Part shown: in pieces, positions 31,845 to 41,193 of the stretch | How the letters are laid out: each line of letters opens with the position of its first letter | Position numbering within the stretch: position 1 is the stretch's first letter | NCBI RefSeq assembly: GCF_000518885.1 | Contig: NZ_JAEL01000018.1 | Span: 1 to 64,000, forward strand | Length of the DNA: 64,000 bases | From: Bacillus sp. J33 | GTDB lineage: Bacteria > Bacillota > Bacilli > Bacillales > Cytobacillaceae | Direction of reading: 5' to 3' | The notes under the pieces: generated by a model | What the model was told of the DNA's origin: nothing | The model's database searches: none | The model's input: the letters and a program-made list of their open reading frames with translations, nothing else | Position numbers and translations under genes: made by a program

Positions 31845-33302
31845 TTAATATTTCAAAGCCACATTCTTCACCTGCGTATAATTCCGCAATGCTTCCAGCC
31901 CTTTTTCCCGGCCAAAGCCGCTATGCTTATAGCCGCCAAACGGCTGGGTAATGCCGCCGCCTGCTCCGTAATGGTTGATGAAGACCTGGCCGCATTCCAG
32001 TGCGTTGGCTACGCGATGGGCGCGTCCGGCGTTTTCAGTCCATACCCCTGCAACAAGGCCGTATGATGTGCCGTTTGCGATTTCAATCGCTTCTTCTTCT
32101 GTTTCAAAGGTGGTGACGGCAAGAACCGGTCCGAAGATTTCCTCCTGGGCGAGATGATGGTTTGCCGGTACATGATCAAAAATGGTCGGCTGCAGATAAT
32201 AGCCTGATTCGCAGCCTTCTACCGGCTGGCGTTTTCCGCCTGTTGCTATCCGGATTCCGTCGTCCTCAGCTAGCTGCAGGAAGCCCTGAATCCGTTCAAA
32301 TTGCTTTTGGTTTAAAACCGGCCCAAGATCCGGATTGTTTATTCCCGGTCCAATGGTGAGCTTTTCCATGGCTGCAGCGAGCTTTTCCACAAATGGATCC
32401 TTAATTGATTTTTCAATGACAAGCCTTGAGCCTGCAGAACAGGTTTGGCCGGCATTCTGGACGATTGACTTCAGCACCCACTCTAAGGCTTTCTCTTCAT
32501 CGCAGTCAGCAAACACAATGTTCGGCGATTTGCCTCCAAGTTCCAGAGTAACTGGTATGACGTTCTTTGCCGCTGTTTCCATGACTCTTTTCCCTGTTTC
32601 GACCGAACCGGTAAAGGTTACATGGCTGACGCCAGGATGAGCGGATAATGCCGCTCCAGCCTCATGACCATAGCCGGTTACCACATTAAGGATTCCCTTT
32701 GGCAGTCCAAGGCTCTCCATAAGTTCAACAAGCTTCAAGGTCGATAAAGGAGTATCTTCTGCAGGCTTCAGCACGGCTGCGTTTCCGGTTGCGATCGATA
32801 CAGCGATGCTTCGTGCCGCAATTTGCAGCGGATAATTCCAAGGGATGATATGCCCGACAACCCCAAGCGGCTCTCGGACCGTGTAATCTATGATGCCGCG
32901 TTCCACCGGAATCGTTTCGCCCATGATTTTATCGGCCACGCCTGCGTAAAACTCAAAATAGCGGGCAGCAATTTCCACATCCGTTTCAGCCTGGACAAGC
33001 GGCTTTCCGACATTTAACGTTTCCAATCTGGCTAATCCTTCTTTGTTGCCGCGGATAAGATCGGCAGTTTTAAACAGCAGTCTTCCCCGGTTATGGGCCT
33101 GCAAAGACTTCCACTCCTCTGAACGGAATGCCTTTTTAGCTGCCTTGACCGCTTTGTCCACTTCTTCCTGATCTCCGCGGGGCACTAACGCCAGAACGGA
33201 GGCGTCAGCAGGATTTTTCACTTCTATTAATCTGCTTTCATCCGGAACGGTCCACTCTCCATCAATATAGCATCCTTGAATTTTTACATCTGTTGCTTTC
33301 AT
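31845..33302 (-). CDS. NAD(P)-dependent aldehyde dehydrogenase
   Basis: Oxidises an aldehyde to the acid. The 485-residue protein has the complete family layout: IPWNYPLQIAARSIA, KPAEDTPLSTLKL, the cofactor motif FTGSVETGKRV, catalytic base Glu254 in LELGGKSPN, catalytic Cys288 in NAGQTCSAGSR, and EEIFGPVLAV. It is closest in style to betaine-aldehyde/gamma-glutamyl-aminobutyraldehyde-type enzymes. The ATG at 33302 follows GGGGGA. It is the last gene of the TRAP operon, so its substrate is probably derived from the imported acid. A broken second copy of its 3' end lies 1.2 kb downstream. Confidence 0.92.
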   Translation of the reverse strand: MKATDVKIQGCYIDGEWTVPDESRLIEVKNPADASVLALVPRGDQEEVDKAVKAAKKAFRSEEWKSLQAHNRGRLLFKTADLIRGNKEGLARLETLNVGKPLVQAETDVEIAARYFEFYAGVADKIMGETIPVERGIIDYTVREPLGVVGHIIPWNYPLQIAARSIAVSIATGNAAVLKPAEDTPLSTLKLVELMESLGLPKGILNVVTGYGHEAGAALSAHPGVSHVTFTGSVETGKRVMETAAKNVIPVTLELGGKSPNIVFADCDEEKALEWVLKSIVQNAGQTCSAGSRLVIEKSIKDPFVEKLAAAMEKLTIGPGINNPDLGPVLNQKQFERIQGFLQLAEDDGIRIATGGKRQPVEGCESGYYLQPTIFDHVPANHHLAQEEIFGPVLAVTTFETEEEAIEIANGTSYGLVAGVWTENAGRAHRVANALECGQVFINHYGAGGGITQPFGGYKHSGFGREKGLEALRNYTQVKNVALKY

Positions 33303-33305
33303 CAA

Positions 33306-34046
33306 TTAGATCCCCCTTCCGCCATCCACGTTCAGGACAGAACCTGTAACAATAGCAGATTCTTTTGAACATAAATAGACTAATGAATTCGCAATATCAA
33401 TTGGCTGAATAAGCCTTCCTAATGGCACGCTCTTCTTGAAAATCGTATCCTTTGTTGCTTCGATGTCTGCATCCCTTGCTGTGAACTGGCCGAGCATGCC
33501 TGTGTCTGCTGGCCCCGGATTCACGACATTTACGCGAATACCGTATTCAGCAAGCTCAATGGCCAGGGCCTGTGAAAAAGAAACGGCAGCCCCTTTGGAG
33601 GCGATATAGGCATTCAAACCAGGACGCGGACGCACCATCGAAATCGAAGCGATATTAACGATAACCCCTTCTCCCTGCTTTTTCATATAAGGAACCGCTT
33701 CACGGCATGTTAGAAAAAGGGATGTTGCGTTGACAGCCATAATTTTCTCCCAATCTGCCAGACTCACTTCTTCAATTGGGGTTGCTGGCTGGGCAATGCC
33801 GGCAATATTGACCAGGCCGCTGATTTTTCCAAAGTTCTCGCTTGCTTCAGAAAAAATTCTCGCCACATCTTCTTCCTTTGTTAAATCGCCGGCAATGGGC
33901 AGAAGGCGGTCTGTCTTTTCGGCCTCATCCACATTCAAATCAACCGCTGCCACATAGGCGCCTTCTTCCAAAAAGCGCTTAACCGTTTCTTTTCCCATGC
34001 CGCCCTGGGCACCGGTAACAACAAATACTTCATCCTGCAATCTCAT
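33306..34046 (-). CDS. SDR-family oxidoreductase
   Basis: A 246-residue classical short-chain dehydrogenase. The cofactor motif is TGAQGGMG (11-18), an aspartate at the end of the second strand (VDLNVD, 36) suggests NAD rather than NADP, and the catalytic set is Ser134, Tyr147 and Lys151 (YIASKGA). Its C-terminus IVTGSVLNVDGGRGI is standard. It lies three bases before the ALDH start region and one base after the D-malate-type dehydrogenase, so it belongs to the operon. It may oxidise or reduce a hydroxyl intermediate; the substrate is not determinable. Confidence 0.88.
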   Translation of the reverse strand: MRLQDEVFVVTGAQGGMGKETVKRFLEEGAYVAAVDLNVDEAEKTDRLLPIAGDLTKEEDVARIFSEASENFGKISGLVNIAGIAQPATPIEEVSLADWEKIMAVNATSLFLTCREAVPYMKKQGEGVIVNIASISMVRPRPGLNAYIASKGAAVSFSQALAIELAEYGIRVNVVNPGPADTGMLGQFTARDADIEATKDTIFKKSVPLGRLIQPIDIANSLVYLCSKESAIVTGSVLNVDGGRGI

Positions 34047-34047
34047 T

Positions 34048-35130
34048 TTACAAACCTTCCTTCACTAGAAGTTTTTGCTGTAAAGCCTCGCTGATGGCAG
34101 CTCCCATTTCACTTGTTTTAGAAGTTCCGCCTAAATCAGGTGTACGTACAATGCCTTTAACCAGCACGTGTTCAATGGCATCTATAATAACGGCACTTAA
34201 ATCCGCTCTGCCCAAGTGCTCAAGCATAAGTGCAGCTGACCAGATTTGGGCAATTGGATTGGCAATTCCTTTCCCTGCAATATCAGGTGCGGAGCCATGG
34301 ACAGGCTCAAACATCGATGGGAAATCCCCTTCCGGATTCAGGTTGGCAGAAGGAGACAGGCCAAGGCCGCCCACCACTGCAGATCCCAGATCGCTTAAAA
34401 TATCGCCAAATAAATTGGACGCGACAACCACATCAAAATCAGCAGGCCTTGCTACGAAATAAGCGGCAAGTGCATCAATATAATAGCTATCCAGTTTAAT
34501 AGACGGATACTGTTCTGCCACTGTGCGTACCACATCATCCCATAGTTTCATTGAATGGATGATGGCATTGGATTTTGTTGCACTCGCAACGGATTTTTTG
34601 CCATGCTTTTGTGCATAGTCAAATGCAAACTTTGCGGCTTTCGCTGTGCCAATTCGCGTAATAATCGTATTTTGGACAGCCACTTCCTCTTCAAGGCCAG
34701 GATATAGCCGGCCGCCGCTGTTCGAGTATTCTCCTTCTGCATTTTCACGGACGATGACGAAATCAATATCTTCTCCCTCAAAACGGGAAGGAACGCCTTT
34801 CAGCATTTTGACAGGCCTTAAATTAATGTACTGGCGGAATTGCTTCCTGATCGGCATGATCAGCTCCCAAACCGTTACATCGTCAGGAACCCTTTTGTCG
34901 CCAATGGCGCCGAATAAAATAGCATCATATTTTTTCAGTGTTTCAAGTGCATGATCCGGCATCATTTTTCCATGCTGGAGATAGTACTCACTGCTCCAGT
35001 CAAACGTTTCAAACTCCAGATCCAAAGTTGGGTCCAGCTTTTTTAAGAGCTCCAATACCTTAACTGCTTCATTTACTACCTCAGGGCCGATGCCGTCACC
35101 AGGCAAAACGGCGATACGATGGCTTGCCAT
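34048..35130 (-). CDS. Tartrate/D-malate dehydrogenase-type decarboxylating enzyme
   Basis: A 360-residue member of the isocitrate/isopropylmalate dehydrogenase family. It starts RIAVLPGDGIGPEVVNEAVK and has WELIMPIRKQFRQYINLRP (substrate arginines), IVRENAEGEYSNSGGRL, the metal/cofactor region ASNLFGDILSDLGS and EPVHGSAPDIAGKGIANP. The WELIMPIRKQ... and ENAEGEYS motifs fit the tartrate/D-malate dehydrogenase (TtuC/DmlA) group rather than LeuB. It would decarboxylate a 2-hydroxy-dicarboxylate using NAD and a divalent metal. Its start codon overlaps the stop of the FAD-dehydrogenase gene by one base. Confidence 0.88.
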   Translation of the reverse strand: MASHRIAVLPGDGIGPEVVNEAVKVLELLKKLDPTLDLEFETFDWSSEYYLQHGKMMPDHALETLKKYDAILFGAIGDKRVPDDVTVWELIMPIRKQFRQYINLRPVKMLKGVPSRFEGEDIDFVIVRENAEGEYSNSGGRLYPGLEEEVAVQNTIITRIGTAKAAKFAFDYAQKHGKKSVASATKSNAIIHSMKLWDDVVRTVAEQYPSIKLDSYYIDALAAYFVARPADFDVVVASNLFGDILSDLGSAVVGGLGLSPSANLNPEGDFPSMFEPVHGSAPDIAGKGIANPIAQIWSAALMLEHLGRADLSAVIIDAIEHVLVKGIVRTPDLGGTSKTSEMGAAISEALQQKLLVKEGL

Positions 35131-36506
35131 TAATTATGCACCTCTTCCATTTCTACGATTTTTCCAGGGTTCAGAATGTTTAGCGGATCCAATGCTTTTT
35201 TGATCATTCTCATAACCGGCAAAGCTGTGCTCCGCTCTTCTTTTAAAAATTTCATTTTTCCAATGCCGACGCCATGCTCACCTGTACATGTGCCGCGATG
35301 GTCAATTGCGAACCTCACCATTTTTTCATTAAACGCATGGAAGCGTTCCATCTCGTCTCGATTATCTGTGTCCAATCCGAACGCCACATGGAAATTCCCG
35401 TCGCCGACATGTCCAAGAATTGCCCCATCAAGCTTGTACTCATCGAGCAGCTTGCGGGTATGGGCAATCGTTACAGCCAGTTGTGAAATCGGCAGGCACA
35501 CATCTGTCGCAACCAGCTTGCATCCGGGCTTTTTGCCGAGAATTGCGAGCGCTGCCTGATGGCGGGCTTCCCAAAGCTGCGCCCGTTTCAGGGAATCCTG
35601 CTCAAACTCAAACTTCACTGCTCCGGCATCTTCCATCAGCTCTTTTATAACTGCAATTCCCTGAACGGCCGCTTCTGCCGTCCCGCTGTATTCCAAGAAA
35701 AGGGTTGGCACTTCTTCAAAATCTGTCCCTTTGAATTCATTCACTGCCTGAATCGTCGCAGCGTCCACAAGCTCCATTTTTCCAATATCCACGCCAGACT
35801 GGAGGACAAGCTCAGCCGCCTTTCCGGCTTCCTCGACGCTGTCGAAGGCTGCTTTTGCTACGACGGTAGCTTCCGGGATTCCGGCAAGCTTCAGTGTCAG
35901 TTCTGTAAAAATGCCAAGTGTTCCTTCCGACCCGATCAGCAGCTCGGTCAGGTTATAGCCAGCCGATGATTTAACCGTCTGTCCGCCGGCCGCAACAACA
36001 CTTCCATCTGCCAGGACCGCTTGAAGACCAAGGACATTATGCTTCATTGTTCCGTATTTAACGGCATTCGTTCCGCTTGCATTCGTTGCAGCCATTCCGC
36101 CAATCGTGGCATCTGCACCAGGATCAATCGGAAAGAACAGCCCATACTTTTTCAAATGCTTATTCAGCTGCATCCTCGTCACACCCGGCTGGACTTTTAC
36201 AAGAAAGTCCTCCGGATAAACGGCAACCACTTCGTTCATTAATGTAAAATCCATGCTGATTCCGCCATTAAGGGGGAGGAGATGGCCTTCCAGGCTGCTT
36301 CCTGCCCCAAAAGGAACGACAGCAATCTTGTTGGCAGCTGCGTATTTAACAATGGCGGCAACTTCTTCTTCGGTTTTCGGGAAGACAACTACATCAGGCT
36401 TTTTCCTTTCGTGGTAATCCATGCCGCCTGCATGATGCTCAAGCACCGTTTCATTCACACTGACACGTTCAGGGTCTTTTATAATCTCCAGCAAATCTTG
36501 ATACAT
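35130..36506 (-). CDS. FAD-linked D-2-hydroxyacid dehydrogenase (GlcD/D-lactate dehydrogenase family)
   Basis: The 458-residue protein has a PCMH-type FAD-binding domain (about 35-215, with VVPFGAGSSLEGHLLP, VKVQPGVTRMQLNKHL and DPGADATIGGMAATNASGTN) followed by an FAD-oxidase C-terminal domain ending with GHVGDGNFHV and TGEHGVGIGK, whose His residues are conserved in D-lactate and glycolate dehydrogenases. It would oxidise a D-2-hydroxyacid to a 2-oxoacid, passing electrons to the respiratory chain. It lies between the TRAP permease and the D-malate-type dehydrogenase. Confidence 0.9.
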   Translation of the reverse strand: MYQDLLEIIKDPERVSVNETVLEHHAGGMDYHERKKPDVVVFPKTEEEVAAIVKYAAANKIAVVPFGAGSSLEGHLLPLNGGISMDFTLMNEVVAVYPEDFLVKVQPGVTRMQLNKHLKKYGLFFPIDPGADATIGGMAATNASGTNAVKYGTMKHNVLGLQAVLADGSVVAAGGQTVKSSAGYNLTELLIGSEGTLGIFTELTLKLAGIPEATVVAKAAFDSVEEAGKAAELVLQSGVDIGKMELVDAATIQAVNEFKGTDFEEVPTLFLEYSGTAEAAVQGIAVIKELMEDAGAVKFEFEQDSLKRAQLWEARHQAALAILGKKPGCKLVATDVCLPISQLAVTIAHTRKLLDEYKLDGAILGHVGDGNFHVAFGLDTDNRDEMERFHAFNEKMVRFAIDHRGTCTGEHGVGIGKMKFLKEERSTALPVMRMIKKALDPLNILNPGKIVEMEEVHN

Positions 36507-36519
36507 TTTTCCTTCACCT

Positions 36520-37788
36520 CTATTTATCTAGTAAAAACAAGCTGATTGACGGCATAAAACTTAGAATTAATACGTCAATAATTAAAACAATAATAAATGG
36601 CATAATCGCCCGGACGATGTGCTCCAGCCTGATCTTGGCGATATTGGACGCCACGAAAAGGTTGATGCCGACAGGCGGTGTAATCATTCCGATGGCCAGG
36701 TTGACCACCATGATGACCCCAAAATGGACAAGATCCATACCTGCTGCAGAAGCAATTGGGACAAGAATGGGCGCCATGATGACGATCGCTGCAGATGTCT
36801 CCAGGAATGTCCCGACAATCAGCAAAATCACATTAATAATGATCAGAATCATAATGGCATTTGACGTAATCCCCAGCATGCCATCTGAAATCTGTGCAGG
36901 AATCTGTTCCCTTGTTAGAAGGAAACCGAAGATGGATGCACAGGAAATGATGAATAATATGACGGAAGAAGTAATAGCCGAGGAAATGAAAATTTCCGGC
37001 AGATCCTTCCACTTAATTTCCCTGTAGATTAATAGACCTACAATCAGGCCATATACAACTGCCACAACAGAACCTTCTGTAGGTGTAAAAATTCCGCCGT
37101 AGATGCCGCCAAGAATAATGACTGGCATTAAAATGGCTAAAATGGCGCTTCTGAACGCAGCAGCCACTTCCTTGAACGAACTCTTCTGTTCCTTGCCGTA
37201 GCCCTTTTTACGGGAGATAAAATACGCGACTAAAATAAGCGATATTCCAACAAAAACCCCTGGGATGATTCCGGCAATAAACAGGTCTCCGATTGATGCC
37301 CCTGCAATGACGCCGAATAAGATCAGCGGTACACTTGGCGGAATCATGACCCCAATCGTGCCGCCGGCCGCCTGAATGGCAGTTGAAAAGCTTTTATCAT
37401 AGCCGCGCTTCACCATTGCCGGAATCAGGATGCTTCCGACTGCAGCCGTTGTAGCGGCTGCCGACCCTGAAATAGCCGCGAAAAACATACACGTAACGAT
37501 TGATACCATTGCCAATCCGCCGTGAAGGCTTCCGACAAGCGTACTGGAAAAGCTGATTAGACGCCTGGATATTCCGCCTGATTCCATCAGCTTGCCGGCC
37601 AGGATGAAAAACGGCACTGCCATAAGCGTAAAAGAATCGGTTGACGTAAACATTTTTTGGACAATCACCATTAATGGAACATTGTCCTGAACCATTAACA
37701 CAATCATGGAAGCGAGCCCAAGTGCCACCGCAACCGGGACATTAATGAGAAAAAGCACTAATAGCAATCCGAATAATAGCCATGCCAT
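36520..37788 (-). CDS. dctM: TRAP transporter large permease (DctM)
   Basis: The 422-residue, roughly 12-helix subunit forms the transport channel of a tripartite, sodium-driven (ATP-independent) importer. Family motifs include VPFFILAGKLMESGG, FAAISGSAAATTAAVGSILIP, GGTIGVMIPPSVPLILFG and a second repeat NLAIGMITPPVGINLFVAS. The ATG at 37788 overlaps the dctQ stop (TGATG) and follows GGAGG. Substrate type is probably a carboxylate. Confidence 0.93.
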   Translation of the reverse strand: MAWLLFGLLLVLFLINVPVAVALGLASMIVLMVQDNVPLMVIVQKMFTSTDSFTLMAVPFFILAGKLMESGGISRRLISFSSTLVGSLHGGLAMVSIVTCMFFAAISGSAAATTAAVGSILIPAMVKRGYDKSFSTAIQAAGGTIGVMIPPSVPLILFGVIAGASIGDLFIAGIIPGVFVGISLILVAYFISRKKGYGKEQKSSFKEVAAAFRSAILAILMPVIILGGIYGGIFTPTEGSVVAVVYGLIVGLLIYREIKWKDLPEIFISSAITSSVILFIISCASIFGFLLTREQIPAQISDGMLGITSNAIMILIIINVILLIVGTFLETSAAIVIMAPILVPIASAAGMDLVHFGVIMVVNLAIGMITPPVGINLFVASNIAKIRLEHIVRAIMPFIIVLIIDVLILSFMPSISLFLLDK

Positions 37789-38267
37789 CAGCTGCTCGCC
37801 TCCTTTCCCCACTCCGATACAGTGATATAAAGCAGATTGATCACAAATAAGATGCTGGCGATCGGGATAACCATATAAACCAGTCCCATCGGGAGCTGCA
37901 GGGCCGGGGAGGTTTGCATCATGCTCCGTTCAATAAATACGAAGGAATTGACGATAACCTGATAGAAGAAGAAAACGATTAACAAGGCAGAAAGAACCAG
38001 CATAATTCTTCTCACTGCCTTATTGGCTTTTTCAAAAAGCAGCTCGATGCTCGGATGTGCTTTTACACTGACCGCATAGCCCGCCCCTAAGAAAGTCATC
38101 CATACGAGCAGGTATCGGGATAATTCCTCCGTCCAGGCAAGCGGCTGGTCAAGCACAAACCGGAAAAGCACCTGCAGGAAAACCACGATAACCATAATGA
38201 AAAAGAGAAGGATCAGTATCCATTTAATAAACGCATTCAATGAATCTACTATTTTTTTAACCACCAT
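37788..38267 (-). CDS. dctQ: TRAP transporter small permease (DctQ)
   Basis: The 159-residue protein has four membrane helices; the segment PLAWTEELSRYLLVWMTFLG between helices 2 and 3 is the DctQ signature. The ATG at 38267 follows AAGGGGAAG; an upstream frame to 38309 lies inside the preceding terminator hairpin and is not used. It overlaps dctM by one base. Confidence 0.9.
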   Translation of the reverse strand: MVVKKIVDSLNAFIKWILILLFFIMVIVVFLQVLFRFVLDQPLAWTEELSRYLLVWMTFLGAGYAVSVKAHPSIELLFEKANKAVRRIMLVLSALLIVFFFYQVIVNSFVFIERSMMQTSPALQLPMGLVYMVIPIASILFVINLLYITVSEWGKEASS

Positions 38268-38282
38268 AGACTTCCCCTTATG

Positions 38283-38335
38283 AGTAAAAAACTTGGTCTG
38301 TGCCGGCATCTCTTATCCGGCACTCGCCAAGTTTT
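38283..38335 (-). terminator. Intra-operon terminator between dctP and dctQ
   Basis: On the minus strand AACTTGG...TGCCGG-loop-CCGGCA...CCAAGTT is followed by six Ts (38292-38287). It begins seven bases after the dctP stop. Partial termination here would make more binding protein than permease. Confidence 0.75.
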
Positions 38336-38342
38336 CCTTTTT

Positions 38343-39377
38343 TTATTTCGTATTTAAAATGGCGTCCAATTTTTCCTTGCCGAATTCAGATTCATATTTT
38401 TCATAGACAGGCTGGATCGCTTCACGGAAAGGAGCTACATCCACTTCCTCCACGATTTCCATTCCCTGCTCTTTCAGTACCTCTAAGGATTCTTCATCAG
38501 ACTTTGTGATCAGGTCGCGGATCTGGTCGCCGGCCTTTTTCGATTCTTCTTTCAGGATATCCTGGTACTCTGCAGGAAGCGTATCCCACACCGTTTTACT
38601 GAACATGATGACAGCCGGTGAATACAGGTGGCCTGTTAATGACATGTGCTTTTGGTTTGCTTCATAAAGCTTGTACGTATCTGCAACAACAATTGGGTTC
38701 TCCTGGGCATCCACTACTCCCTGCTGAAGGGCTGTCAATGCTTCTGTCCAGGCCATTGGCGTTGGCTTTGCACCTAAAGCATTAAAGGCATCAAGATGGA
38801 TCGGGTTTTCCTGCGTACGGATCTTTAAGCCTTTCAAATCTTCCGGCTTATTAATTGGCTTCTTGGCATTTGTGATATGGCGGAAACCATTTTCACCCCA
38901 GGCAAGGCCGACAATTCCTACATTCTCCATGCCTTTTAGCAGCTCCTGGCCAATTTCGCCGTCCAGAACCTTGTAAGCGTGTTCTCTTGATTCAAATAAA
39001 AAAGGCATGTCCACAATCCCAATTTCCGGATAGAAGTTAGCGATTGGCGCAGTAGATGAAATCGACATATCTGCCGTTCCAAGCGTAAGGGCCTCAGTCA
39101 ATTCCCTTTCCGCTCCAAGCTGGCTTAACGGGAATACTTCTATCTTCACCTTGCCGTCAGTGCGCTCCTCCACATTCTTGGCAAGCTCTTGTAAACCAAT
39201 ATGATAAGGATGGTCCTCTGTTAAGGAGTGGCCTGCCTTTAAACTAAATGTCTTGCCGCTATCCTTTTCCCCTGATTCAGCATCACCGCCAGCCGAACTG
39301 GAACCGCCGCCTCCGCAAGCCGACAAAATCAGACTCAGCACCAGCATCGGCACTAACCACAATAATCTCTTTCTCAT
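38343..39377 (-). CDS. dctP: TRAP transporter substrate-binding lipoprotein (DctP family)
   Basis: The 344-residue protein has a lipoprotein signal (MRKRLLWLVPMLVLSLILSA followed by the lipobox Cys) and the DctP fold: AGHSLTEDHPYHIGLQELAK, GTADMSISSTAPIANFYPE, the substrate-carboxylate-binding arginine region GLKIRTQENPIHLDAFNALG and GVVDAQENPIVVADTYKLYE. It captures the substrate outside the membrane for DctQM. It is the first gene of the operon. The ligand is likely an organic acid; neighbouring hydroxyacid dehydrogenases suggest a hydroxy- or sugar acid. Confidence 0.92.
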   Translation of the reverse strand: MRKRLLWLVPMLVLSLILSACGGGGSSSAGGDAESGEKDSGKTFSLKAGHSLTEDHPYHIGLQELAKNVEERTDGKVKIEVFPLSQLGAERELTEALTLGTADMSISSTAPIANFYPEIGIVDMPFLFESREHAYKVLDGEIGQELLKGMENVGIVGLAWGENGFRHITNAKKPINKPEDLKGLKIRTQENPIHLDAFNALGAKPTPMAWTEALTALQQGVVDAQENPIVVADTYKLYEANQKHMSLTGHLYSPAVIMFSKTVWDTLPAEYQDILKEESKKAGDQIRDLITKSDEESLEVLKEQGMEIVEEVDVAPFREAIQPVYEKYESEFGKEKLDAILNTK

Positions 39378-39423
39378 AGCTAAATCCCCCTTCTATTTTT
39401 ATATTTATTAGAATATACAGGCA

Positions 39424-39429
39424 ATTATA
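39424..39429 (-). promoter_or_regulatory. Possible -10 element of the TRAP operon
   Basis: A perfect TATAAT on the minus strand about 50 bases upstream of the dctP start; the -35 region is poor, suggesting activator dependence or a false match. Confidence 0.25.
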
Positions 39430-39552
39430 ACACCTTTCGCGCTTTTATGCGGTAAATTTTTTATGAATTTTTAGAATAATATGTGTGCCAAATTTTGTTG
39501 AAAAAAGAAGCATTCGAGTATTATAAATGCTTCTGGATTTCGGCCCGCCCGG

Positions 39553-39677
39553 TTTGTTCGCCAGTTATACTATTTTGTTCGCTAATTTCATCAATTTGTT
39601 CGTCAAATTTTAAGTTTCTTCGCTAAAATTCACCATTTATTCGCTAAAAACAGGAATTTATTCGCTAAGTTCACAAT
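39553..39677. repeat. Six 21-bp phased direct repeats
   Basis: Copies with the core TTTRTTCGCTAA start at 39553, 39574, 39595, 39615, 39636 and 39657, i.e. spaced 21, 21, 20, 21 and 21 bp. The TTCG is invariant and the rest degenerate. They lie 175-300 bp upstream of dctP and just downstream of the membrane-protein stop. Confidence 0.75.
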
Positions 39678-39697
39678 TTTTCAAATTAACTCCATCC

Positions 39698-41041
39698 TTA
39701 AACCCAATTCAAAATATAAACATACACAAAGGCTATGACCGTTATGGAGAGAAAATAAATTCCATTCCACCTGAAAGCAACTGTTACTCCGTTCCTTTGA
39801 ACACATTGGCTAATGATGATATTCATGGCGTTTAGTGGAGAGATGGCGGAGGAAAGCATCCAGGTAAAAATACACATAAAGGCCACACTGGCCACTGCGA
39901 CATTAGGCATATCAGCAAAATTCAAAGAGGTCAGGACAAGCGGGATCACAATAATTTGATGTACCCCCAAAAAGGCCATAAGGGTAACAAACAGGATAAT
40001 GAATAAAAATAAAATACTAATGGATTGAGTGGCAGACCATTGCATGGACCGCTCCAGCAGCTGTTTTACTGGTGTATGTGAAACAGCATTGCCAAATAGC
40101 CCGGCACTCAAAAAAAGGCAAATCTCCATTTTTTGAGAAATCATTTTATTTTTATAAAGAGAAAGCTCTTCTTTAATTACCTTATATCGATTCCGCAGAA
40201 TGACCCAAGCTGCCGGAACTATTATGCAGACAATGCTTACTAACAAAAGCATTGACTTATGAAATACTTGCTCCATAACAATTAGAATCAGAACGAGACC
40301 CAGGACAAATCCTATTAGCATATAAATATCCCGTTTTCTTCCTCTTCCCTCAGACGCAATTTCCTTAGCAGCTTCAACAGCAGCATCTTCTTCAACAGAA
40401 CCGGGACGGAACAATAAGAATCCCACAGCCATTTGCATAACGGCAAACAAAACACCGACCACCACATAAGACATATATGTGATATCTAAATAAAATAAAA
40501 CAATGCCTACCGACGCAAAAAATGGCGACCAAATTACAGCTGGGGTAAACCCTACATAATAGGATCTTGACAATAGTTTTGAAGGGAATTTTATGCTCTC
40601 CACAAACCCGTGTACAATCCTTAATGCGCCCATATTTAAGATAGGCGCCAACGTTAACATAAACGAACTTATGCCATAAAAAGTATTTCTGGGATTGGTT
40701 TTCAGCTCATTTAAATAGATGATTACTGTTTCAATAACCCCTTCTCTTCTTAAAGGAACCGATAAGAGCGGCGCTAAAATCAGAATGGAAAGCAGCGCTA
40801 GATTCTGAGTGATTCCCTCGACCAGGTGAATACCCGTGTCCCCAACTATAAAGTGGATCAGCATTCCAGTACTAAACAGACCCAATGTAAAAATCCTGCC
40901 TTTCCACTCCAATAGTGGAAGCATGACAAAAAAAGCAGCGACAGCCACTAGGTTAAAAATAAAACCAATATATATATTTGGCACAAATGCTTCAGCAATA
41001 TATAACAAACACATACTCAATACGAGAGAAAAACGTATCAT
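39698..41041 (-). CDS. Polytopic membrane protein, probable transporter
   Basis: The 447-residue protein has about 12 hydrophobic helices in two halves separated by a charged loop at about 215-235 (GSVEEDAAVEAAKEIASEGRG). The pattern and features such as NPRNTFYGISSFMLTLAPIL, VIWSPFFASVGIV and SSAISPLNAMNI near the end recall ion-transporter superfamily (ArsB/NhaD/CitMHS) permeases, but I cannot assign a family. GAAGG precedes the ATG. It is separated from the beta-oxidation cluster only by an SDR remnant and may be its last gene, perhaps moving a related organic acid. Confidence 0.6.
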   Translation of the reverse strand: MIRFSLVLSMCLLYIAEAFVPNIYIGFIFNLVAVAAFFVMLPLLEWKGRIFTLGLFSTGMLIHFIVGDTGIHLVEGITQNLALLSILILAPLLSVPLRREGVIETVIIYLNELKTNPRNTFYGISSFMLTLAPILNMGALRIVHGFVESIKFPSKLLSRSYYVGFTPAVIWSPFFASVGIVLFYLDITYMSYVVVGVLFAVMQMAVGFLLFRPGSVEEDAAVEAAKEIASEGRGRKRDIYMLIGFVLGLVLILIVMEQVFHKSMLLLVSIVCIIVPAAWVILRNRYKVIKEELSLYKNKMISQKMEICLFLSAGLFGNAVSHTPVKQLLERSMQWSATQSISILFLFIILFVTLMAFLGVHQIIVIPLVLTSLNFADMPNVAVASVAFMCIFTWMLSSAISPLNAMNIIISQCVQRNGVTVAFRWNGIYFLSITVIAFVYVYILNWV

Positions 41042-41193
41042 TTTGTCCCTTCTCTCTGTAGTTTAAATCATGATCAAACTAGTTTTTTGGTAAACATTAT
41101 CTTCCGGCAGGCGAGTAGCCGAAAAGATTCTCTAAAACTTTTTCAAGCCGGGCTGGTCTAAAGGCGATTCCTCTGCCTCAATAAAAAAGGCCC

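Noticed and set aside
32162..36545. Long plus-strand frames opposite the TRAP/dehydrogenase operon
   Set aside because: They are antisense shadows of complete, motif-bearing enzymes on the minus strand.
39474..39491. Sigma-54-like sequence TTGGCACACATATTATTC upstream of dctP (minus strand)
   Set aside because: The -24 half is perfect, but the essential GC of the -12 element is absent, and no activator-site dyads lie upstream.
39553..39677. CRISPR array
   Set aside because: The 21-bp units are degenerate and contiguous, with no distinct spacers, and no cas gene is in the window.
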